Assembly (NCBI GenBank): GCA_003139995.1
Contig: PLIC01000233.1
Coordinates: forward strand, 31,334-95,333
Direction: 5' to 3'
Source: Candidatus Acidiflorens stordalenmirensis
GTDB taxonomy: Bacteria; Acidobacteriota; Terriglobia; Terriglobales; Acidobacteriaceae
DNA: 64,000 bases
A program made the translations under genes and the position numbers. The notes under the pieces were generated by a model. That model made no database searches. It was not told the DNA's origin and worked only from the letters and a program-made list of their open reading frames with translations. This document shows positions 6,234 to 13,056 of this stretch, piece by piece. Each line of letters opens with the position of its first letter. Within the stretch, counting starts at the first letter, position 1.

Positions 6234-8933
6234 ATGGAGACAAGATTGGACCGACCGAATGAGCCAGGTCAGGATCAAGAGCACGCCGCCTGTTCTCTCG
6301 ATGCCAGTTATGTGCTGACGTGGGAGGAAATCGCGAACTTGGCGGCGGATCCCGGCAAGCCAGCCGACACCCTGATGAACGTTGTCGCATTGGTTGCCAG
6401 ACGGTTTGGCGCCAATGTTTGCTCAGCCTACCTGCTGGAGCCCGACCGCGCCCATCTCGTTCTGGCCGCGACGCTCGGGCTTCGCCGTGAATGCGTCGGC
6501 AAGCTGCGCATTTCAGCCAATGAAGGGCTCGTCGGCCTGGTCGCCGAACAGGTCCGCCCGGTGGCCGTGGAACAAGTCAAGAATCATCCCCGCTTCAAAT
6601 ACTTCCCCGAAGCGGACGAGGATGCTTACCAATCGTTCCTGGGAGTTCCCGTCATCGATCGCGATGTGCTGCAAGGCGTTCTGGTGATTCAAACCGTGGA
6701 GGCGCGAGTCTTTCCGGAGAATGAGATTCGTTTGCTCACAGAGGCCGCGAACCGGGTTGCGACCGTGGTCAGCGAGGCCCGCGCGCTCGACCGTTTTATC
6801 GCGCCTGCCCAGGAGCGGCTCTGGGCGCTGGCCCGCAACCTGTGGCGGAGCTGGGATTACGATGCTGCCGGCTTGTTCCGCGATCTCGATCCTCTGCGCT
6901 GGAGACAGCTCAATCACAGTCCCGTCTCGCTCCTGAACGAATATCCGCTCGACAAACTCGAAGCGCGCGCCACCGAACTCGTCCTGCACATCCGGATCAA
7001 CTACGCCTATCGCCGCCTCTGCGAGTACGAGAATGAGGAGCGAACCTGGGGTGCGCGTCACGCCGGTGTGCTGCGGCCACGTCCGGTGGCTTATTTCTCC
7101 GCCGAATTCGGCGTGCACGAGTCTCTTCCGGTCTATTCCGGCGGCCTGGGAGTTCTGGCCGGCGATCACATCAAGAGCGCCTCCGATCTCGGTATCCCCC
7201 TGGTCGGCGTGGGCCTGTTTTATGGCCAGGGATACTTCCGCCAGCGCCTCGATCGCGACGGCTGGCAGCACGAAGAGTACCTCGAGACCGATGTCAACCA
7301 ACTTGCAATGGAAACGGCCATCGGAAAAAACGGCAGACCCGTCGTGGTGCAGATCGATACCCGCCATGGTTCGATCCGCGCAAAAGTATGGCGCGTGAAG
7401 GTGGGCCGCTGTGATCTGTTTCTCCTCGACTCCGACGTGGAAGGCAATACCCCCGAGGATCGCGTGCTGACCTCGCGTTTGTACGGGGGCGACGGCCGCG
7501 TTCGCGTGCATCAGGAACTGCTTCTGGGAGTGGGCGGCCTGCGCGCTCTGAAAGCGCTCGGCATCACACCGGGGGTCCTTCACCTGAACGAAGGACACAG
7601 CGGATTTGCGGTCCTCGAAGCGATTCGCCAACGCATGGAAGAAGAGGGCATCGGCTTCGAGAAGGCCGCGCCGCGCGTTTCCCGGGAAGTGGTCTTCACC
7701 AGCCACACTCCCGTGCCCGCCGGCCACGATCGCTTCGATGCCGATCTGGTCGAAGAGCACCTCGGACCTCTCCGCGAGGCCCTCGGTCTTTCCCGGGAAG
7801 GTTTCATGGCGCTGGGACGCGAGAATCCCGAAAGCGACGAACGTTTCTGCATGACCGTGCTCGGACTCAAGCTTTCGCGGCACGCCAATGCAGTTTCCTC
7901 ATTGCACGGTGAAGTCTCCCGCGCCATGTGGACCGGACTCTTCCCGGGCAAACTGGAAGACGCGGTTCCCATCGGGCACATTACCAATGGCGTCCATGTC
8001 CCCACCTGGCTGGCTCCGCAGATGTTTCGCCTCTATGATCGCCATCTCGGCACGGGATGGCATCTGCGCAGCAGCGAGGCCAAAATCTGGGAAGGCATCG
8101 ACAACGTCGACGACGGCGAGCTCTGGGAGACCCATTTCAATCTAAAGTCGCGGATGATCGAATTCGTGCGCCGCCGCGCCGTCAAGCAGGCCGCACGCCG
8201 CGAAGAACCGCGCGGTGTGCTACTGCAACTGGAACGCGTGCTCAGCCCCGATGCGCTGACCATCGGTTTTGCGCGCCGCTTTGCCACCTACAAGCGCGCC
8301 AACCTGATTTTGGCCGACATCGAAAAAATAGCCAGTATGGTCAACGACCCGAAACGCCCCGTGCAGTTCGTGTTTGCCGGCAAGGCGCATCCTCTCGACG
8401 AGCCCGGCAAGCGCGTCCTGCAGCAGATTGCCCAGTTGATGCGCGACCCGAAGTTTTCCGACAAATTCGTCTTCGTCGAAGACTACGACATCAACGTCGG
8501 CCGCCATTTCGTGCAGGGTGTCGATGTTTGGCTTAACAATCCGCGGCGTCCGCTGGAAGCCTCCGGAACCAGCGGCCAGAAGGTGGTTTTGAACGGCGGC
8601 TTGAACCTCTCGGTTCTGGACGGCTGGTGGGCGGAAGCTTACGACGGACTGAACGGCTTCGCCATCGGAAACGGCAGAACTCACTCCGACATGAATATTC
8701 ACGACACGCGCGACGGGGACGACCTGATGCGAGTTCTTCGCGATGAAGTGATTCCTCTGTACTATCAGCGCGATCGCGACGGCCTGCCGCGCGGCTGGAT
8801 CCAACGTATGAAGCGCACCATCCGCACCCTCGGCTGGCGCTTCAACGCCGATCGCATGGTGATGGATTACACGACCAAGTGCTACGTTCCAGCAGCCGGG
8901 GGCACCTCGAGCGACATCCGGCTAAGAATGTAA
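6234..8933 (+). CDS. glgP: Alpha-glucan phosphorylase with an N-terminal GAF domain
   Basis: Releases glucose-1-phosphate from glycogen or maltodextrin with pyridoxal phosphate. Of 899 residues, about 30-185 form a GAF-type sensory domain (ANEGLVGLVAEQVRPVAV...FLGVPVIDRDVLQGVLVIQ) like those of PtsP. Residues about 195-300 are the DUF3417 region of the GT35 short phosphorylases (LARNLWRSWDYDAAGLFRDLDP). The catalytic part follows, with YFSAEFGVHESLPVYSGGLG and the PLP-lysine motif EASGTSGQK near residue 780. I choose the ATG at 6234; an upstream in-frame TTG at 6180 has no clear RBS. The GAF fusion suggests allosteric control by a small ligand, which is inference. Confidence 0.88.
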   Translation: METRLDRPNEPGQDQEHAACSLDASYVLTWEEIANLAADPGKPADTLMNVVALVARRFGANVCSAYLLEPDRAHLVLAATLGLRRECVGKLRISANEGLVGLVAEQVRPVAVEQVKNHPRFKYFPEADEDAYQSFLGVPVIDRDVLQGVLVIQTVEARVFPENEIRLLTEAANRVATVVSEARALDRFIAPAQERLWALARNLWRSWDYDAAGLFRDLDPLRWRQLNHSPVSLLNEYPLDKLEARATELVLHIRINYAYRRLCEYENEERTWGARHAGVLRPRPVAYFSAEFGVHESLPVYSGGLGVLAGDHIKSASDLGIPLVGVGLFYGQGYFRQRLDRDGWQHEEYLETDVNQLAMETAIGKNGRPVVVQIDTRHGSIRAKVWRVKVGRCDLFLLDSDVEGNTPEDRVLTSRLYGGDGRVRVHQELLLGVGGLRALKALGITPGVLHLNEGHSGFAVLEAIRQRMEEEGIGFEKAAPRVSREVVFTSHTPVPAGHDRFDADLVEEHLGPLREALGLSREGFMALGRENPESDERFCMTVLGLKLSRHANAVSSLHGEVSRAMWTGLFPGKLEDAVPIGHITNGVHVPTWLAPQMFRLYDRHLGTGWHLRSSEAKIWEGIDNVDDGELWETHFNLKSRMIEFVRRRAVKQAARREEPRGVLLQLERVLSPDALTIGFARRFATYKRANLILADIEKIASMVNDPKRPVQFVFAGKAHPLDEPGKRVLQQIAQLMRDPKFSDKFVFVEDYDINVGRHFVQGVDVWLNNPRRPLEASGTSGQKVVLNGGLNLSVLDGWWAEAYDGLNGFAIGNGRTHSDMNIHDTRDGDDLMRVLRDEVIPLYYQRDRDGLPRGWIQRMKRTIRTLGWRFNADRMVMDYTTKCYVPAAGGTSSDIRLRM

Positions 8934-9123
8934 GAGCGTGGCTGAACGAGTCTGTCATCGGAAAAGATTTCAAGAGAAAGACCCGCCCTTCATTTTGACG
9001 ATCCCTTGCTCTTAATGATCCATTGGCGCCGCCGATCCATTGGACCGCCGATCCACCCACCATGCACCGAAGAGCCTCGAACCGCAGTTTCGACTTGACA
9101 GTTTGGCTGGACCATTTAATATC
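8934..9123. other. Intergenic region upstream of argC
   Basis: About 190 bp between the phosphorylase stop and the ARG-box-like site. It contains a short imprecise direct repeat (GATCCATTGGCGCCGCC / GATCCATTGGACCGCC near 9018-9050). No gene seen. Confidence 0.35.
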
Positions 9124-9141
9124 TATGAATATTTATTCATT
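9124..9141. promoter_or_regulatory. ARG box (ArgR operator) candidate
   Basis: TATGAATATTTATTCATT matches the 18-bp ARG box pattern WNTGAATWWWWATTCANW at every fixed position. A degenerate second copy (core TGGATAAATATGCC, 9146-9159) begins 20 bp further on, close to the two-turn spacing of paired ARG boxes. It lies 55 bp upstream of the argC start, an ideal place for arginine repression. No argR gene is in the window. Confidence 0.65.
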
Positions 9142-9195
9142 CAAGTGGATAAATATGCCTCACCGAAGAAACCGGGGGAGGTTTCAAAAGATCTG

Positions 9196-10260
9196 ATGGC
9201 GGCCAAACTTAAAACCGCGGTTCTCGGCGCGACCGGCTATTCCGGCCTCGAACTCGCTCGCCTTCTTGGCCGCCATCCGCGGACCGACGCGCCCTTGCTT
9301 TTGCGGCGCAGTGCCGAGACAGAGACCGGCGAATCCGACGGACACGGCGCCAGATTGCCGCACATCTCGGGTAATGGCCGCGGCAATGGCCATTCGCCGG
9401 TCCAGCCCTTTTCGTGGTCCGTGTTGGAGCAGCATGGCGTGGAACTGCTGTTCCTGGCGACGCCGCACGCCGTTTCTCGCGAACTTGTTCCCGAGGCGAT
9501 TGCCCGCGGGCTGCGGATCGTCGACCTCAGCGGCGCGTGGCGGCTGAAACAGGAACAGCATCGAGCTGTCTATGGCTTCAAAGATGCCAACGCCCAGACC
9601 GCGGCGGAACTCACGGAGCGCGCCGTGTACGGTCTGCCTGAGTTGAATTCCGACCGGATATCGCCGGCCGCGCTGGTTGCGAATCCAGGCTGCTATGCGA
9701 CTTCAGTCATTCTCGCGCTGGCGCCCTTGCTCTCGGCCGGCATTGTGGACTGCGATCGCGGCATCATCTCCGACTCGAAGTCCGGAGTGTCCGGTGCCGG
9801 CAAGGAACCGACGGCGCGCACGCACTTCGTATCGGTCGCCGACAACTTTTCCGCCTACTCCGTCTTCGGACACCGTCACACCGGCGAGATTCTCGAACAA
9901 TTGGCGCTCAATTCCTGCCAGTTGATTTTCACTCCTCATCTCTTGCCAATCCCGCGTGGGATTCTGTCCACGATTTATGTGTACCTGAAACGCGAAATGA
10001 CAGCGGACGAGATTCAAAGTTGTCTCCACGATTTCTACAACCGCAAGCGGTGGGTTCGCATTTTCCCAGCGCCGAGTTTGCCGGAAATCCAATTCTCAGC
10101 GCACACCAACTACTGTGATCTCGGTTTCTGTCTCGCGCGCGATGGCCGCCGGCTCGTTGTCGTTTCCTGTCTCGACAACCTGCTCAAAGGCGCAGCCGGT
10201 CAAGCCGTGCAGAACATGAACCTCATGTACGGCTGGGACGAAGCGGAGGGCCTGCAGTGA
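9196..10260 (+). CDS. argC: N-acetyl-gamma-glutamyl-phosphate reductase
   Basis: Third step of arginine synthesis: NADPH reduction of N-acetylglutamyl phosphate. 354 residues. The nucleotide-binding motif is GATGYSGLELARLLGRHP at residues 10-27, and the catalytic Cys is C166 in ANPGCYATS, followed by the SGVSGAGK loop and HRHTGEI. I start at the ATG at 9196 (MAAKLKTAVLGATG), with GGGGGAGG about 12 bp upstream; the frame extends 52 codons further but crosses the ARG box. Overlaps argB by 4 bp (GTGA), first gene of the arginine operon. Confidence 0.95.
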   Translation: MAAKLKTAVLGATGYSGLELARLLGRHPRTDAPLLLRRSAETETGESDGHGARLPHISGNGRGNGHSPVQPFSWSVLEQHGVELLFLATPHAVSRELVPEAIARGLRIVDLSGAWRLKQEQHRAVYGFKDANAQTAAELTERAVYGLPELNSDRISPAALVANPGCYATSVILALAPLLSAGIVDCDRGIISDSKSGVSGAGKEPTARTHFVSVADNFSAYSVFGHRHTGEILEQLALNSCQLIFTPHLLPIPRGILSTIYVYLKREMTADEIQSCLHDFYNRKRWVRIFPAPSLPEIQFSAHTNYCDLGFCLARDGRRLVVVSCLDNLLKGAAGQAVQNMNLMYGWDEAEGLQ

Positions 10261-11042
10261 AAATTGTCGTCAAGATCGGCGGTGCGGCACTGGAAGATAA
10301 AACGACCCTTCGGAAATGCGCGCATGCGGTGGTGCAGCTCGCCCAGGACGGACACCAGGTCACCGTCGTGCACGGCGGTGGCAGCGCGCTGACGCGCACC
10401 CTGAAACTCCTCGGAAAGAAAAGCGACTTTGTCAACGGGCTGCGCATTACCGACGCCGAGACGCGCGATGTCGCCCTGATGGTGCTCGCCGGCATCGTGA
10501 ACAAAAGCCTGGTGGCCGCGATCGCTGCTGCCGGGCAACCGGCCATCGGCCTTTGCGGTGGAGACGGCGGCGTCTTTCGTGCCCGCAAGAAGCAGGACGC
10601 GGATTACGACTTGGGATATGTTGGCGAAATCTGCTTTTCCGACCCGCGCTGGCTCAAAGTCATCTGGGCCGAAGGCGGTATTCCTGTGCTTTCCTCGGTT
10701 GCGCTCGGAGGCGACGGGCAGTATTACAACGTGAATGCGGACCAGATGGCCGCCGCTTGCGCCATAGCGTGCCAGGCCGACGCGCTGATTTTTCTCACCG
10801 ACGTGCCCGGTGTGAAGCAAGCCGACGGTTCGGTCATGCCTCGGTTGGATACCAAGCAAGTTGCCAGCCTCATCGAGGAATCTGTCGTTAGCGGCGGGAT
10901 GATGCCCAAGCTCGCAGCCTGCACTCAGGCTCTCAAGTGCGGTGTGGGGCGCGTGCGCATCCTGCCCGCGGCGCAAGTCGAATTTCTGCCACTGTTTTAT
11001 TTCGCCAAGCTGGAATGCAGCACGGAGGTGCTGAGAGCATGA
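10257..11042 (+). CDS. argB: Acetylglutamate kinase
   Basis: Phosphorylates N-acetyl-L-glutamate, the second arginine step. 261 residues, amino-acid-kinase fold. Begins with a GTG inside the argC stop; the Lys-rich start VKIGGAAL, the glycine loop VHGGGSAL and the C-terminal GGMMPKLAA motif (acetylglutamate and ATP binding) are all present. Ends in an ATGA overlap with the following argD-like fragment, so the operon is tightly coupled. Confidence 0.94.
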   Translation: MKIVVKIGGAALEDKTTLRKCAHAVVQLAQDGHQVTVVHGGGSALTRTLKLLGKKSDFVNGLRITDAETRDVALMVLAGIVNKSLVAAIAAAGQPAIGLCGGDGGVFRARKKQDADYDLGYVGEICFSDPRWLKVIWAEGGIPVLSSVALGGDGQYYNVNADQMAAACAIACQADALIFLTDVPGVKQADGSVMPRLDTKQVASLIEESVVSGGMMPKLAACTQALKCGVGRVRILPAAQVEFLPLFYFAKLECSTEVLRA

Positions 11043-11263
11043 GTCTTGCCTCTGTGTCCAGGCAACTGCTGCAGGAAGGGATCATCATCAATCGCACGCA
11101 TGAAAACGTGCTGCGCTTTCTGCCGCCTTATGTGATTCAGAAGAAGCACGTGGATCAGGTGGTCAAGTCCTTGGACGCGGCGTTGCACAAAAATGCGGAG
11201 TCCACGCTCAAGAAGAAGAAAACCGCTCCTCCGCCGCGCAAGGAGGCCCATGCGCACGCGTGA
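11039..11263 (+). CDS. Stand-alone C-terminal segment of an ArgD-type aminotransferase (74 aa)
   Basis: The 74-residue product matches only the last part of class-III aminotransferases such as acetylornithine aminotransferase: LLQEGIIINRTHENVLRFLPPYVI, then a helix HVDQVVKSLDAAL. The PLP lysine domain and everything before it are missing. Start ATG overlaps the argB stop (ATGA), and the 3' end overlaps argA, so it is translated in line with the operon and has no frameshift of its own. It ends in a Lys/Pro/His-rich tail (KKKKTAPPPRKEAHAHA). Either a remnant of argD left after deletion, or a retained small protein. It cannot be a catalytic aminotransferase by itself. Confidence 0.7.
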   Translation: MSLASVSRQLLQEGIIINRTHENVLRFLPPYVIQKKHVDQVVKSLDAALHKNAESTLKKKKTAPPPRKEAHAHA

Positions 11264-11756
11264 GGCGATTCTTCCCGATGCCGAGCAGATTCACACTCTC
11301 ATCGCGGCCTACTCCGGCGACGGCACTTTGCTGCCCCGCACGCTCGCTGAGATCTGCGAAAACGTCCGCGACTTTGTCGTCCTGGAGCATGACGGACGCA
11401 TCATCGGATGCGGCGCTCTCCACCTGTATGGCGTGCACCTGGCCGAGATTCGCTCGATTACCGTCGATCCCTCGAGCCAAAGCAACGGCGGCGGCCGGCG
11501 CCTGGTCAAGGCTCTTCTGGCGCAGGCGGAAAAGCACAAAGTTACCTGCGTGTGCCTGTTCACTCGCATTCCGGAATTTTTTTCGCGCATGGGATTCACG
11601 GCCGCCGAGCACCAGGATCTGCCCGATAAAATCCATAAAGATTGTCATAAATGCCCCAGGCTCTATCGCTGCGACGAAGTGGCGATGATCCGCGGAAATC
11701 TGCCTACGTTCGCAATTTTGCCGCCGCCAAGAAACTGGTTGAAGATTCAAGCATGA
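11250..11756 (+). CDS. argA: GNAT-family N-acetylglutamate synthase
   Basis: 168-residue GNAT acetyltransferase, the short ArgA type, acetylating glutamate with acetyl-CoA. The sequence starts MRTREAILPDAEQI, has the acetyl-CoA loop SSQSNGGGRRLVKALL, and ends with the family-typical PDKIHKDCHKCPRLYRCDEVAM Cys-rich motif (listed from P143). Start at 11250 is fixed by AAGGAGG seven bases upstream, giving a 14-bp overlap with the preceding fragment. The stop overlaps the argJ start (ATGA). An ArgA beside a bifunctional ArgJ gives two routes to N-acetylglutamate. Confidence 0.85.
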   Translation: MRTREAILPDAEQIHTLIAAYSGDGTLLPRTLAEICENVRDFVVLEHDGRIIGCGALHLYGVHLAEIRSITVDPSSQSNGGGRRLVKALLAQAEKHKVTCVCLFTRIPEFFSRMGFTAAEHQDLPDKIHKDCHKCPRLYRCDEVAMIRGNLPTFAILPPPRNWLKIQA

Positions 11757-12970
11757 TCTCACTGCGCCATTCTCTTGGGAAAATTCGTTTGCCTCTGGGG
11801 TTCTCTTTCGCTGCTGTCGCTGCCGGCATTAAAGTCAGTGGCCGGCCGGACCTCGCGCTGGCGGAAGCAGGCCATAGCGCGACCGCCGCCGCGTTGTTCA
11901 CGCAGAACCGGGTCGCCGCCGCTCCCGTGGAAGTTGGCCGCGCGGCGCTGCTTTCGACCGGTGGCCGCGTTCGCGCCGTCGTCGTGAACTCCGGCAACGC
12001 CAACTGCGCCACCGGACGCGCCGGCATTCAAGCCTGCGAACGAGTTTGTCGCGAAGCTGGAAAATTATTCGGCGTGCCTGCTGCCCAAGTCTTTCCATCC
12101 TCGACCGGCATCATCGGAGTTCGACTGCCGGCGGAAAAAATCCGCGCAAAGTTGCCGGAACTTTTCGCAACGAGATCGCCCAGCCAGCGTGGTGTCCTCG
12201 CCTTTGCCCACGCCATCATGACCACCGACACCCGGCCCAAGCTGGCGTCTGTGCGTTTCCGAACCGCCTCGAAAGAAGTCACCGTGTTGGGTATCGCCAA
12301 GGGCGCCGGCATGATCCATCCTCAGCTTGCGACCATGCTGGTGTACTTGTTCACCGATGTGAGTGCGACTCCGCGTGAGCTGCGGCCTCTTTTGCGCGAG
12401 GCATGCGGCGATTCGCTAAATTGCATGTCCATTGACGGCGATACCTCCACCAACGACACAGTGTTGCTGCTCGCGAGCGGCGCCAGCGGCGCTCGGGTGA
12501 GAGATGTTCGCACTCGAAAAAAGCTGTCCGCGGCTCTGAGCGCAGTATGCCAATCCCTCGCCGAACAGATCGTCAGCGACGGCGAAGGCGTGCAGCACGT
12601 GATCCGTTTGTTCGTCGAACAGGCGCGGAGCAGGGAAGAGGCGTTGCTGGTTGCGCGGACGATTGCTCATTCTGCGCTGGTCAAGACCGCATGGGCGGGC
12701 GCCGATCCGAATTGGGGACGCATTCTCGCGGCAGTGGGAAGGTGCGGCGTTCCCATCGATCCATCTCGCGTCCAGATTTTTATTGGTAGTCAGAAAGTAT
12801 GCCGCAACGGAATCGCCTGCACGTGCAACGAGCGGCAAGCGCACCGCACTCTTGCACAGCCGGTTTGCGATGTCCGTGTGCAGATCGGGCGAGGCCAGCA
12901 CTCGGTGCGATTTCTCACCACCGATCTGACCGCCGAGTATGTGCGGATCAACGCCGATTATTCTACGTAG
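11753..12970 (+). CDS. argJ: Glutamate N-acetyltransferase / amino-acid acetyltransferase
   Basis: Transfers acetyl from N-acetylornithine to glutamate, recycling the acetyl group of the cyclic arginine pathway. 405 residues. Made as a precursor that cleaves itself before the nucleophile Thr194 in PQLATMLVYLFTD; the oxyanion region SSTGIIGVRLP and the glycine loop AKGAGMIHPQ precede it, and the C-terminal TNDTV and DPNWGRI motifs are present. Start ATG 11753 lies in the argA stop overlap. Last gene of the operon; a 25-bp repeat-family element follows at 12976. Confidence 0.93.
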   Translation: MISLRHSLGKIRLPLGFSFAAVAAGIKVSGRPDLALAEAGHSATAAALFTQNRVAAAPVEVGRAALLSTGGRVRAVVVNSGNANCATGRAGIQACERVCREAGKLFGVPAAQVFPSSTGIIGVRLPAEKIRAKLPELFATRSPSQRGVLAFAHAIMTTDTRPKLASVRFRTASKEVTVLGIAKGAGMIHPQLATMLVYLFTDVSATPRELRPLLREACGDSLNCMSIDGDTSTNDTVLLLASGASGARVRDVRTRKKLSAALSAVCQSLAEQIVSDGEGVQHVIRLFVEQARSREEALLVARTIAHSALVKTAWAGADPNWGRILAAVGRCGVPIDPSRVQIFIGSQKVCRNGIACTCNERQAHRTLAQPVCDVRVQIGRGQHSVRFLTTDLTAEYVRINADYST

Positions 12971-12975
12971 CGAAG

Positions 12976-13000
12976 TCCCTCGCTTCGCTCGGGATGACAA
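12976..13000. repeat. Dispersed intergenic repeat, copy 1
   Basis: 25-bp element containing CTCGCTTCGCTCGGGATGAC. Its reverse complement occurs at 40015-40039 with a single mismatch, also between genes. The core GAGCGAAGCGAG is a mirror repeat. It sits between the ends of argJ and the convergent receptor gene. Confidence 0.6.
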
Positions 13001-13056
13001 TACATAAAACTGTCGCCAGGGCAGCGCTCCCAATACGACTTCCACCCGCAATTGCG

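Noticed and set aside
6155..6262. 35-codon possible leader peptide before the phosphorylase
   Set aside because: AGGAGG touches the ATG with no spacing, and the peptide has no known pattern.
6513..7883. 456-codon minus-strand frame
   Set aside because: Antisense of the phosphorylase gene; composition typical of a shadow frame in GC-rich DNA.
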